From contig OZ243944.1 of NCBI GenBank assembly GCA_965214295.1, positions 1,674,001 to 1,738,000 of the forward strand: 64,000 nt of DNA, written 5' to 3'. The notes under the pieces are model-generated. The model searched no databases. It had not been told where the DNA came from and was given only the letters and a program-made list of their open reading frames with translations. Position numbers and translations under genes: made by a program. Below are positions 53,039 to 61,132 of this stretch, one piece after another. The DNA is from JAJDUF01 sp965214295 (GTDB lineage Bacteria; Chloroflexota; UBA11872; UBA12225; JAJDUF01). The first letter of the stretch is position 1, and each line of letters begins with the position of its first letter.

Positions 53039-53878
53039 ATGCTCGATATAGAGCACGGGCACAGCGGCGGGAGAGTGAGCCTGCTCCTCTCCTATGTGGT
53101 ACCGGCGGCCGTGGTGACGGGCGTCCTGCTCGCGCTGATTGCGGTGCAGAGTAGGGCGGAGGCGTCGACCGCCAACGTCGCGGCGCTACTGCCCGTCGGC
53201 TACGCCTTCGGCGCCGGCATGGTCGCCAGTGTCAATCCGTGCGGCTTCCTGATGCTACCCTCGTACCTCGCGTATCACCTGGGCACGGAGGAGACCGGCT
53301 TCTACGAGGCGGCGGCGGCCCGGCGGGCCCTCAAAGCCCTCGCGTTGGCCGGTGTCGCAACGGGAGGGTTTATTGCGATCTTTGCCGCCGCCGGCGCGGT
53401 CATCGCCGCCGGCGGGCAATGGCTCGTCAACGTCTTTCCCTACGCCGGCGTCGCCATCGGCGTGGCGATGAGCATACTCGGCTTGTGGCTGCTCATCACG
53501 CGCCGGACCATCGGGATCATGGCCGCGAGCCGGGTGGGTATCTCCCCGCAGCGGAACCTGCGAAATGTCTTCCTGTTCGGCATCGCATATGCGACCGGCT
53601 CACTCAGCTGCACGCTGCCGATCTTTCTCGTCGTCGTCGGAACCGCGCTGGTTAGCCGGGACGTGTTGCTCGCCATGAGCCAGTTCGTGAGCTACGCACT
53701 GGGCATGGGAACGATCCTCGTCGCCGTGACCATCGGCGCGGCGCTGTTCCGCGGGGTAGTGGCCCAGCTGCTCCGTGCAGTCGTTCCCTACGTCCACCGC
53801 ACGAGTGCCTTGTTCTTGGTCGGGGCAGGCGTGTACCTGCTGTATTACTGGCTGTTCTATGCCGGCGCGTTCTTCTAA
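53039..53878 (+). CDS. CcdA/DsbD-like transmembrane electron carrier
   Basis: A 279-residue membrane protein with about seven hydrophobic segments. The two redox cysteines are Cys68 (ASVNPCGFLM) and Cys191 (SLSCTLPIF), each beside a Pro in the CcdA pattern. It would carry reducing power across the membrane to the TlpA-like lipoprotein, for cytochrome c maturation or disulfide repair. GAGAGAGG precedes the ATG. The segment between the pair contains repeat hairpins, which may separate their transcripts. Confidence 0.88.
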   Translation: MLDIEHGHSGGRVSLLLSYVVPAAVVTGVLLALIAVQSRAEASTANVAALLPVGYAFGAGMVASVNPCGFLMLPSYLAYHLGTEETGFYEAAAARRALKALALAGVATGGFIAIFAAAGAVIAAGGQWLVNVFPYAGVAIGVAMSILGLWLLITRRTIGIMAASRVGISPQRNLRNVFLFGIAYATGSLSCTLPIFLVVVGTALVSRDVLLAMSQFVSYALGMGTILVAVTIGAALFRGVVAQLLRAVVPYVHRTSALFLVGAGVYLLYYWLFYAGAFF

Positions 53879-53916
53879 GGGGGCCAACTCTTCACCTACC
53901 CCCCGGGCCCCTCCTT

Positions 53917-54050
53917 GAAGGGAAGGGGGGTCGGCGCGACGACCGGTAGCCCTTGTATGTTGTGTCATGGTAGCAACTTCCCGGTGGTGGAAGGGGAGTC
54001 CTTGCAGCGCCCGGCGGCCGCTTCCCTTCAGGGAGGGGGGATAGAGCGTT
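53917..54050. repeat. G-rich dispersed repeats, two units
   Basis: A copy of the GGGAAGGGGGGTC / GACCGG-x-AGCCCTT repeat (about 53919-53955) like that at 14467, then a second unit ending CCCTTCAGGGAGGGGGG. Confidence 0.4.
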
Positions 54051-54132
54051 CAGGGCCTTGCGGGCCATGGACCTCGCTTTTTTTACCACTTGCTCGGTAC
54101 CCTGATGTCGGTACCAGCCAGGAGGCCGAGTC

Positions 54133-54351
54133 ATGGATACGGGTCAGCACGCCGAGGTGGTCGCCGCGATGCTTGCCGAGCTAGAGGAAGCCGAGCGCCT
54201 GCTCACGGCGCTCCACGCCAAAGCGATGGAGCTTGGTGACGACGAGATCATCGAATTTCTCGATAGCGAGCTATTCTGGAAGCTGCAAGCCGCCGGCAAT
54301 CATTTGCGGGAACGCTTTGGCGTTGAGCAGATCTATGGCGAAGGGGTCTAG
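54133..54351 (+). CDS. small helical protein, unknown
   Basis: A 72-residue, acidic, helix-rich protein (MLAELEEAERLLTALHAKAMELGDDE). AGGAGG precedes the ATG. Probably a coiled-coil or four-helix unit of unknown function, possibly metal-related or regulatory. No maturation or export genes are beside it. Confidence 0.55.
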   Translation: MDTGQHAEVVAAMLAELEEAERLLTALHAKAMELGDDEIIEFLDSELFWKLQAAGNHLRERFGVEQIYGEGV

Positions 54352-54458
54352 TGAGTCGACCGTGAAGGGACCAGGGGGATGACCTCACCTCGGCCCGCCG
54401 CCGGCCTCCCCGCTCCACGAGTGGGGTGGAGAGCCGCGGGACCAGGCATGGAGGGGGT

Positions 54459-56231
54459 ATGAATACAAGCCCTACGGACCGTATCGCCGACCGTTGGCTG
54501 AGTGGGCAGCCGACCTACCGCGCCGACTTGGACCGCTGCCAACCAGCCGCCGCAGTGGCCGCGTCCCCCGCGTACCGCCGATGGCGGGCGATGGACTACG
54601 AAACCGAGCAGTTTGCCGGCACCATGCTCCTCGCCGGTCCCGAGACCGCCGCCCCGGACGTCACCTACCCTCTGGACGCCGACGGTTGGCATGCTATCTC
54701 CATCGGGATGTACTGCGGCGACCTCAGAGAAAGCTCCACCGTCCGCGTCCGGCTCAGTGGCCAGCCGAATTTCAGCTACCTCACCGTAGGTGACGACGAG
54801 GCGCAGCCGTCAGGTGACGAGGTGATCGAGCGTTACTGGACGACGGCCGACTTGACCGATCAGGACCTAATCCTGGGGCAGGATATCACGCGGCTGGGCG
54901 CCGGTGACACGCCAAGCTCCTGCCGATGCTCGCCGGCCCGCATCGCCTACGTCAAGCTCGTGCCGCTGACCGCCGCGGAAGCCGCGGTCGTGGAGCAGGA
55001 CCGAGCGCGAAGCGACACGCGGCGGCTGTTCGCGCACAACGACGCGCACGGCTTCATGTACCGCCATCGACCCATTACGGAGGAGGAGGTGCGGCGCGAG
55101 CTGGAGCCGTTCCGCAACTCGGATTTCTCCCGGCTCTACTGGGAAGGGGGGCAGGGCGACTTGCTCTACTACCGGTCCCGGATCGGCCGGATGCCCACCG
55201 CCGACGGCCTGACCGATTTCGCCCGCGTGGGCGACCGTCTACACGTGGAGAACTGGCGCGCGTGCCGCGAGACGGGACTGGAGCCGCTGCGTATCGCGGC
55301 CGACTATGCCCACGAGCTGGGGATGGAGTTCCATGCCTGCTACCGCGTGGCCGGCTTCCACTACCCGCCGCCGATTGACCAGTGGAACCTGGACGCCATC
55401 TACCACCGGCATCCCGAATGGCGCGGCGTGGACCGTGCCGGCCGCAGCACGCCGCGGCTGGCCTATAGCTATCCCGAGGTGCGTGCGCTCGTCGTATCGC
55501 TGCTACGGGAGATGGCGCAATTCCCGATTGACGGCGTGTGCCTGCTCTACAACCGGCGGCCGCCGATGATCGAGTACGAACCGCCGCTCGTCGAGGGTTT
55601 TCAGCGCGAGTACAACCAAGACCCTCGCCAGCGCGATCCCCGGGACCCGCAATGGCTGCACTATCGCGCGCGTGCGCTCACCCAGTTCATGCGCGAGGTG
55701 CGGAGCGCCATGGACGAGGTGAGCCGTGAGCAGAGCCGCCCGACGCGCCTGGCGGTCACGGCCATCGTGTTGAGCAGCGAGGCCGAGAACCTGTACTACG
55801 GCATGGACCTCCCCGTGTGGGTGCGCGAGGGGCTGGTGGATACGCTCATCCCGTACCGGCTGATGCCGACGCTGGAAAGCGCCTACGATTCCTGGACCGA
55901 TCCGCGGGACCTGGATTACTTTGTGGAGCTGGTGCGGAATACGCCCTGCGTCCTCGCTCCGAATCTGATGCCGCGGCTGATGCCGCCCGACGAGCTGCGG
56001 CGGCGGGCCGCGGGACTCTACGATGTCGGCGCCACGCACCTGTTCTTCTGGGACTGCGTGACCGGCGGCGGGCGGGCCAGCTACGCGCCGACATGGGACG
56101 CGCTACGGCGGCTGGGGCACCGCGAGGAGCTGAGGGCGTGGCAGCGGGCGGGCCAGCCATCGCTAGAGACGGCTTGTCTGCCCCTGCGGCGCCTCGGCGA
56201 CTGGGACTTGTCCTACGCGACGCCCGGATAA
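54459..56231 (+). CDS. glycosidase-like TIM-barrel protein
   Basis: A 590-residue protein. Residues about 50-190 form a beta-rich module and about 200-560 look like a TIM-barrel hydrolase related to family-10-like glycosidases (DUF187/GHL10 type), with repeated acidic strands such as FPIDGVCLLYNRRPP, VDTLIPYRL and THLFFWDC. I cannot pick catalytic acids with confidence. No signal peptide is evident. GGAGG precedes the ATG. Followed at once by the MITE-like element. A carbohydrate-cleaving role fits the window but is inferred. Confidence 0.55.
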   Translation: MNTSPTDRIADRWLSGQPTYRADLDRCQPAAAVAASPAYRRWRAMDYETEQFAGTMLLAGPETAAPDVTYPLDADGWHAISIGMYCGDLRESSTVRVRLSGQPNFSYLTVGDDEAQPSGDEVIERYWTTADLTDQDLILGQDITRLGAGDTPSSCRCSPARIAYVKLVPLTAAEAAVVEQDRARSDTRRLFAHNDAHGFMYRHRPITEEEVRRELEPFRNSDFSRLYWEGGQGDLLYYRSRIGRMPTADGLTDFARVGDRLHVENWRACRETGLEPLRIAADYAHELGMEFHACYRVAGFHYPPPIDQWNLDAIYHRHPEWRGVDRAGRSTPRLAYSYPEVRALVVSLLREMAQFPIDGVCLLYNRRPPMIEYEPPLVEGFQREYNQDPRQRDPRDPQWLHYRARALTQFMREVRSAMDEVSREQSRPTRLAVTAIVLSSEAENLYYGMDLPVWVREGLVDTLIPYRLMPTLESAYDSWTDPRDLDYFVELVRNTPCVLAPNLMPRLMPPDELRRRAAGLYDVGATHLFFWDCVTGGGRASYAPTWDALRRLGHREELRAWQRAGQPSLETACLPLRRLGDWDLSYATPG

Positions 56232-56232
56232 A

Positions 56233-56411
56233 CTAGGGCGTGTTCATACAACCGCTCCCATATCGCCATAATGTCACCCTGAACGCAGTGAAGGGTCTCA
56301 ACTCCTTGTCGTGAGCACCGGTTTGGGTCAGCGGGCGCTTGAGATTCCGCGCTGCGCCCGCAATGACCGGCTGACAGGAGCAGCTGGCAGCTTAGTGTGA
56401 ACACGCCCTAG
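56233..56411. mobile_element. MITE-like element with 16-bp terminal inverted repeats
   Basis: A 179-bp non-coding segment with ends CTAGGGCGTGTTCATA and TGTGAACACGCCCTAG, 15 of 16 bases matching as inverted repeat. CTAG at each outer end may be a target duplication, as for IS5-type elements whose ends often carry GCGTGTT. Inside are two dispersed repeat motifs (CACCCTGAACGCAGTGAAGGG and GAGATTCCGCGCTGCGCCCG). No transposase is present. Confidence 0.65.
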
Positions 56412-56430
56412 ACTATGTACAGAGGACACG

Positions 56431-57096
56431 ATGGTAGAAGCGCTGGTATTCGACTTCGACGGAGTCATCATTGACACGGAGATATCTTCCTACGAGACCT
56501 GGCAGGAGGTGTTCGCCGCGCACGGCGCCCATTTGGATCGCGCCCTCTGGCAGCGTCAGATCGGCGGCGGGACCCGCAAGCTCGATACCCTCCGGCATCT
56601 GGAGGCGCTAACGGGAGTGCGGCTGGACCGCGAGGCCATCCAACGCTCCCGCAAGGAACGTCACGACGCCCTCGTGCGATCCAGCCCGTTGCTGCCGGGC
56701 GTGCTGGACTACATCCAAGAGGCCCGGCGGCTGGGACTGAAGCTGGGAGTCGCGTCCAGCTCCTCGCACGCCTGGGTGGAAGGGCATCTCGCCGAGCGGG
56801 GGCTGCTCTCGCTGTTCCAGAGCGTTGCCGCCAGGGAGGACGTAGACCGCATCAAGCCGGACCCGGCGCTCTATCAGGTGGCGTTGCAGCAGTTGGGCGT
56901 GTCTCCCGACCGCGCCGTGGCCATTGAGGACTCGTTCAACGGGCTGACTGCCGCCAAGCGCGCCGGCATGTTCTGCATCGCGGTTCCCAACCCGATGACC
57001 GGAGACCTCCCGTTGGAAAGCGCCGATCTACGGCTGGGCGCCCTCTCCGACATGGGGCTGCAAACCCTGCTAGACACGCTCATAGGGTCGTCCTAG
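56431..57096 (+). CDS. HAD-superfamily phosphatase/phosphoglucomutase-like
   Basis: A 221-residue HAD hydrolase with the phosphatase motif DFDGVIIDTE (Asp8 and Asp10), motif II ASSSSH, and motif III/IV KPDPALYQ and AIEDSFNG. Cap-domain type and the D-T-E ending resemble beta-phosphoglucomutase-like proteins, so either sugar phosphatase or mutase is possible. The ATG at 56431 lies just after the MITE-like element, which could influence its expression. Confidence 0.9.
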   Translation: MVEALVFDFDGVIIDTEISSYETWQEVFAAHGAHLDRALWQRQIGGGTRKLDTLRHLEALTGVRLDREAIQRSRKERHDALVRSSPLLPGVLDYIQEARRLGLKLGVASSSSHAWVEGHLAERGLLSLFQSVAAREDVDRIKPDPALYQVALQQLGVSPDRAVAIEDSFNGLTAAKRAGMFCIAVPNPMTGDLPLESADLRLGALSDMGLQTLLDTLIGSS

Positions 57097-57155
57097 GGTG
57101 AGTAAACCGGAAAAACAGGCGCAATGAGTAGGGGCGTAGCAGGCTACGCCCCTAC
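57096..57155 (+). repeat. composite palindromic repeat, copy 1
   Basis: GTAAACCGG and a GGCGCAAT core followed by a 28-base palindrome (57128-57155, GTAGGGGCGTAG / CTACGCCCCTAC). A second copy of the whole composite is inverted at 59940-60005. It begins at the stop codon of the HAD gene. Confidence 0.8.
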
Positions 57156-57186
57156 GATCAGTGGTGTCTACCTCTGTGCAGGCCGC

Positions 57187-57993
57187 TTATGGGGTTGTGG
57201 CTGGTCGCGGCCACAGGCCGTAGGGATTGATTTCGACCCCTTCAACCTTGGGGCGTACCCCATGCACCATGATCCCCGGCCGCCCGAACGCCTGCCCGCC
57301 GAGCTGTCGGTTGCGCGGGTTGCGGTAGCCCAAACGCACGAGGCGCCGCCACTCTTTGGTGCGGTTGACCGCCGAGCCATGGATTGTGTTGATGCTGAAC
57401 AGCACCACGTCTCCCGCATCGGCCGGCACCGAGACTGCGTCCTCAATCGGGTACTGGTCGGTGGGCAGGTGGTGCGATCCGTTCCGCAGGTGGTCGAGCG
57501 GTCCGAGCTTGTGGCTGCCCGGGAGGAACTTGATACAGCCGTTCTCTTCCGTGCCGGCGTCAACATGCACGAGCGCGTCAATGAACCGGTCGTCCTCGTG
57601 GGGATAGAACGGGTAGTCCTGATGCATCGGGAACGGGGCGCCGTACTCCGGCCCCTTCGCGTGCAAGGTGACCTGCTGTAGCTCGACTTCCGGGCCGATG
57701 AGGTCGGCTATGGAGGCCGCGAGCCGTTGGTTGAGAATGGCGTGCGCCCACGCCGGCGAGAAATGCTGTAGCTCCTTGATCCCCGCCAACATGGTCTTCC
57801 GGTCTTCATCATCGGAGAGGTATTGCTTGTCCTTGCGCCACGGCCCCTGCCAGCCTTTGGACGGCGTGACAAAGTTCTCGATGACGTGGTCCAGCTCGCG
57901 GCTCATGGCTGCCACCTCGTCCGGGGAGTACACTCCTTTCATCCGCAGGTAGCTGTTCTCGTTGAAGAACGCGATCTCATCCTTGGTCAACAT
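57187..57993 (-). CDS. phytanoyl-CoA dioxygenase (PhyH) family, copy 5
   Basis: A 268-residue PhyH-like oxygenase. MHQDYPFYP gives the metal His and Asp, TIHGSAVNRT the distal His and RRLVRLGYRN the Arg. GAGGAGG precedes the ATG; a longer upstream frame runs through repeat sequence and is rejected. It is divergent from the second binding-lipoprotein gene. Substrate unknown. Confidence 0.88.
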   Translation of the reverse strand: MLTKDEIAFFNENSYLRMKGVYSPDEVAAMSRELDHVIENFVTPSKGWQGPWRKDKQYLSDDEDRKTMLAGIKELQHFSPAWAHAILNQRLAASIADLIGPEVELQQVTLHAKGPEYGAPFPMHQDYPFYPHEDDRFIDALVHVDAGTEENGCIKFLPGSHKLGPLDHLRNGSHHLPTDQYPIEDAVSVPADAGDVVLFSINTIHGSAVNRTKEWRRLVRLGYRNPRNRQLGGQAFGRPGIMVHGVRPKVEGVEINPYGLWPRPATTP

Positions 57994-58047
57994 GGTCGTA
58001 ACCCTCCTCGGTTGTATTATATGGCTTACGGCTCCGTCTCGCCTCCC

Positions 58048-58107
58048 GTCATTCCGGCTTGCGCGGGAATCCGGTGCCGTAGGGACGTAGCCTGTTACGC
58101 TCCTGAC
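58048..58107. repeat. palindromic repeat plus degraded GTAGGG palindrome
   Basis: GTCATTCCGG-x-GCGGGAATCCGG at about 58048-58072, then GTAGGGACGTAGCCTG ... ACGCTCCTGAC, a decayed relative of the 28-base palindrome at 57128. Confidence 0.5.
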
Positions 58108-58183
58108 CATTGACGGGCCGCCGGTGATCCTGCACGGCGCCAAGTCAGGAATTTCTGTCGCGTGATTGCCACTCGGGCAGGAC

Positions 58184-58211
58184 TTGCATTTCTCGGAAAG
58201 TCAGCTATCAT
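58184..58211 (+). promoter_or_regulatory. sigma70-like promoter for lipoprotein gene
   Basis: TTGCAT, 16 bases, TATCAT, about 120 bases before the start. Same -10 as at 15727. Motif match only. Confidence 0.4.
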
Positions 58212-58330
58212 TGGGGTACTCTCACCGCAGGGGTGAGGTGTTGTGCGCTCGCACGTTCGGCGGGCGCCGAGGGACAGGCGGGGCCCCTCCCGGTGGGAGG
58301 GCGGAAACAACCTAAATGAGGAGGGTTGGT

Positions 58331-59740
58331 ATGGCACCCAGAGCCGGACACCGGATGAGTCGACGCACGGTTGGGCTGACGATGGCCGCACTCGCAGGCA
58401 GTGTAGTTGCGGCAGCTTGCGGACCCGTAGGCGGAGGTGGCGGCAGGGGGGGCACATCAGATGTTGGCCAGACAGCGACCAAGTGGGAAGGCCAGCAGCA
58501 GATTGACATTTGGGTCACCGGGTACGAGCCGGTCGTCGAGGCCTACAAGACAATGGTGACGCAGTTCGAGGCGGAGAATCCCACGATCAAGGTCGCGAAT
58601 CAGGCCCAGAAGTATCTGCGGACGAGGGATCTCGTCCCGGCTCTGGCCGGCGGCTTGCCGCCGGCAGTTGGGGAGATCAACCAGCCCGGTACCTGGGCAT
58701 ACGCCGGTGCGGGTCTCGTCGCCCCGCTCGACAACTTCATCAAGCGCGATAAGGTCACGGCGGACGCTGTGAACGACTTCTATCCCGGCATCTTGGAGTC
58801 CGTCACGTGGCGCGACGAGCTGCACTTCTTCCTCGTCGGTGTGTCCATGGAAGTCTGGCACGTCAACAAGGACTTCTGGAATCGAGCCGGTCTCAGTCTG
58901 CCCACGAGCGGCTGGACCTGGGATGACCTGGCAGGCCCCATTGGTGACGGGCTTAAGGGAGCCGTGGGTGAGGACGGCTCGCCGTTCATGTGCGAGTTGA
59001 ACGAGATGTATCGCATGATGCATTTCGTGTTGCAGAACGGCGGTGACATGGTGGATGAGAGCGGGACCCAGCTCACCATCTCCTCGCCTGAGTTCATCGG
59101 CGCGGTGGAGTATGTTCGTAAGCTGGTGCTCGCCGAGATCGCCCGCGAAAAGAACCCGAAGAAGGCCGAGGCCGGCCCGCAGCGCGGTGGTCGCCAGAAC
59201 GTGATCGGCGCCAGGTACACGCACGGCGAGAACTACCGGCTGGAGCGCGGCGACGTGGCCCTGGAGTTGGAGGGGATGACCCGCATTCCGCGCTATCGCC
59301 AGTCGCTCGGTGACCTGATGGGCGTCGTACCCGCCATCACCGGCAAGGAGCAGAAGGCGCTCTTCGATAGCTGGACTTTGGGTCTGGTCAAGCAGGAAGA
59401 CGCGGCCCAGATGGAAGCGGGCTATCAGTTTATGGCCTGGTTCGTCCGGCCGGAAAACCTGCTGACCTACTTGAAGGCCCGCGCGAACCTGCCGCCGCGC
59501 AAGGCCATCGCTTCACTGCCGAACGCGGGTGACCTGTGGGCCGCCGAGCCGCTGGTCAGGGACGCGATGGAGTACCTGGACTATGGGCAGACCTTCCCCT
59601 TCACGCCGGCCACCTCGCAACTGCGGATAGGCATCAACTCGGTGCTCGCCAACATCACGCGGTACGGCGACCCGGCAGCCCAGACCCTCACGGAGTTGGA
59701 GAAGGTGCTGGATGCCCAGTACGGGTTCCTGCTGCAGTAG
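58331..59740 (+). CDS. ABC-type sugar-binding lipoprotein
   Basis: A 469-residue extracytoplasmic binding protein. The leader has a twin-arginine-like MSRRTVG and a lipobox ending at Cys30 (VAAAC), followed by a Gly-rich linker (GPVGGGGGRGG) and a binding domain with WVTGYEPVVEAY and FEAENPTIKV, the common sugar-binding start. GAGGAGG before the ATG sets the start. No permease or ATPase genes are adjacent. A strong terminator follows. Confidence 0.88.
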   Translation: MAPRAGHRMSRRTVGLTMAALAGSVVAAACGPVGGGGGRGGTSDVGQTATKWEGQQQIDIWVTGYEPVVEAYKTMVTQFEAENPTIKVANQAQKYLRTRDLVPALAGGLPPAVGEINQPGTWAYAGAGLVAPLDNFIKRDKVTADAVNDFYPGILESVTWRDELHFFLVGVSMEVWHVNKDFWNRAGLSLPTSGWTWDDLAGPIGDGLKGAVGEDGSPFMCELNEMYRMMHFVLQNGGDMVDESGTQLTISSPEFIGAVEYVRKLVLAEIAREKNPKKAEAGPQRGGRQNVIGARYTHGENYRLERGDVALELEGMTRIPRYRQSLGDLMGVVPAITGKEQKALFDSWTLGLVKQEDAAQMEAGYQFMAWFVRPENLLTYLKARANLPPRKAIASLPNAGDLWAAEPLVRDAMEYLDYGQTFPFTPATSQLRIGINSVLANITRYGDPAAQTLTELEKVLDAQYGFLLQ

Positions 59741-59772
59741 TCCGTAGTCTAGTCGGCACACAACAAGCCGGT

Positions 59773-59802
59773 GGGGCCGGTCCCAGACATGGGACCGGCC
59801 CC
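59773..59802 (+). terminator. hairpin terminator
   Basis: A perfect 12-bp stem GGGGCCGGTCCC / GGGACCGGCCCC with an AGACAT loop, followed by CTTGCGTTTCT. The T tract is weak. Confidence 0.7.
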
Positions 59803-59939
59803 CTTGCGTTTCTGCCCCCCGGCCCCTGCGGAGCGGGGGCCGGGGGTAGGTTCCTTACCCTGGTCGCTCAGTCCGGGGGAGGGCGCTGACAAGGGTAGGT
59901 ATTGGTTGCCGGAGGGTACCCACGCGCTTTGCACCCAGG

Positions 59940-60005
59940 GTAGGGGCACGGCATGCCGTGCCCCTACGAGCACCTATTGCGCCGATTTTTCCGGTTTACC
60001 CACCC
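59940..60005 (-). repeat. composite palindromic repeat, copy 2 (inverted)
   Basis: On the minus strand this reads the GTAAACCGGAAAAATCGGCG core, then the 28-base palindrome GTAGGGGCACGGCATGCCGT / GCCCCTAC (59940-59967), the same order as copy 1 at 57096-57155. The copies face each other across the PhyH and lipoprotein genes. Confidence 0.8.
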
Positions 60006-60047
60006 TTGTGATGGGGAGGGGGTGGGGATGAGGTGCCGGCCGTGGCC

Positions 60048-61073
60048 CTACTCGCTCGCTAGCTCGGCAGGAAGCTCCACCGACTGCGGCCGGCCGCTAC
60101 GCACCGCCTCGAGGATACTTTCCACGACCAGGGTGGCGATGATGCCGTTGCGTGCCGGCGCGTAGCCCTCGGTGCCCTGCCGGATGGCCTGGATCAGATA
60201 CGGCAGGCGCTCGACGGCCGGTGGCGACAGGGTTTCGACCTCCCGCGCGCCGCCGGGGCCGCTGTAGGCCAGCGTTCCGCAGTGGTTATAGAGCACTGCC
60301 GACTGCCCCGGACCGTACAGCTCGAAGAACCACTTCGAGACGAAAGCGTTGAAGTCGGCATCCGTCGCCAGCAGCGTTGCTACTGAGCCATCCGCAAACC
60401 GGAGCGTCGCTGCCGTCGTATCCACGACGTCGGTGCCGGCCAGCGCCTCGCGGTGCGTAAGCTGGCCGCCGGTGGCGTACACCTCGACCGGGGCGGCCTC
60501 ATGAAACCAACAGAGCAGGTCAACCATGTGGACACCGATGTCCCACAGCGGCCCCCCGCCGATCACCGGGTCCCAGCGCCACCGGCTGAGGTCGGCGGGG
60601 GCCATCAGACACTGAGCGTGGCTCACCAGCGGGCGTCCGAGGCGCCGCTTGGCCTCGCGGACCGCGCCGGAAAACCGGAAGCTGAAGTTGAGCATCAGCC
60701 GGGTGCCCGCGGCACGCTGCGCGGCCGCGATCTGCAAGCACTCTGCCGTGGACATCGCCATCGGCTTTTCCAGCCACAGGTGCTTGCCGGCCGCCAGGGC
60801 CGCCAGCGCCGGCTCGGTGTGCATGCTGTGCGGCGTGGCGATGGAGACGATGGACACGTCCGGATCGTCGAAAATGCGCTGCGGATCCGACGTAACATAG
60901 CCGCCGTACTCGCTCTGAAGCCGCTCGGCCGCGGCCGGCACCACATCACAGAATCCCCGCACTTCGACTTCAGGCGTCATCGCCGCCCCGCGGGCGTGGC
61001 CGCTGCCGGCGCTGCCGCATCCGATCAGTGCCCAGCCATATGGTGTCCCCCCGGACTCTCCGTTGTTGCTCAT
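60048..61073 (-). CDS. Gfo/Idh/MocA-family oxidoreductase
   Basis: A 341-residue NAD(P)-dependent dehydrogenase-like protein. ALIGCGSAGSGHARG is the cofactor loop, LEKPMAMSTAEC the EKP motif and GGGPLWDIGVHMVDLL the substrate-side segment. It resembles the 10.9 kb member in its start and in the SKWFHELW-like FVSKWFFELY segment, so the two may be paralogues. ATG 61073 is preferred for its GGAGGG spacing. It follows another family member by 59 bp on the same strand. Confidence 0.85.
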   Translation of the reverse strand: MSNNGESGGTPYGWALIGCGSAGSGHARGAAMTPEVEVRGFCDVVPAAAERLQSEYGGYVTSDPQRIFDDPDVSIVSIATPHSMHTEPALAALAAGKHLWLEKPMAMSTAECLQIAAAQRAAGTRLMLNFSFRFSGAVREAKRRLGRPLVSHAQCLMAPADLSRWRWDPVIGGGPLWDIGVHMVDLLCWFHEAAPVEVYATGGQLTHREALAGTDVVDTTAATLRFADGSVATLLATDADFNAFVSKWFFELYGPGQSAVLYNHCGTLAYSGPGGAREVETLSPPAVERLPYLIQAIRQGTEGYAPARNGIIATLVVESILEAVRSGRPQSVELPAELASE

Positions 61074-61132
61074 ACTCATCCCTCCACAGCCAAGTTAGGT
61101 TGCTTCCGTTACACGTCGCTGTCCTGGCTGCG

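Larger units (their letters stand above)
57994..58330. other. divergent control region with repeats
   Basis: No gene is seen. It holds a palindromic repeat and a degraded GTAGGGGC-type palindrome (about 58048-58107) and a promoter-like pair for the rightward lipoprotein gene. Confidence 0.5.
59741..60047. other. intergenic region with terminator and repeat
   Basis: No gene is seen. It holds the lipoprotein gene's terminator and the second, inverted copy of the composite palindromic repeat. The genes on either side converge. Confidence 0.6.

Noticed and set aside
54133..54351. RiPP precursor peptide
   Set aside because: The peptide is evenly helical with no core or cleavage motif, and there are no maturation or export genes beside it.
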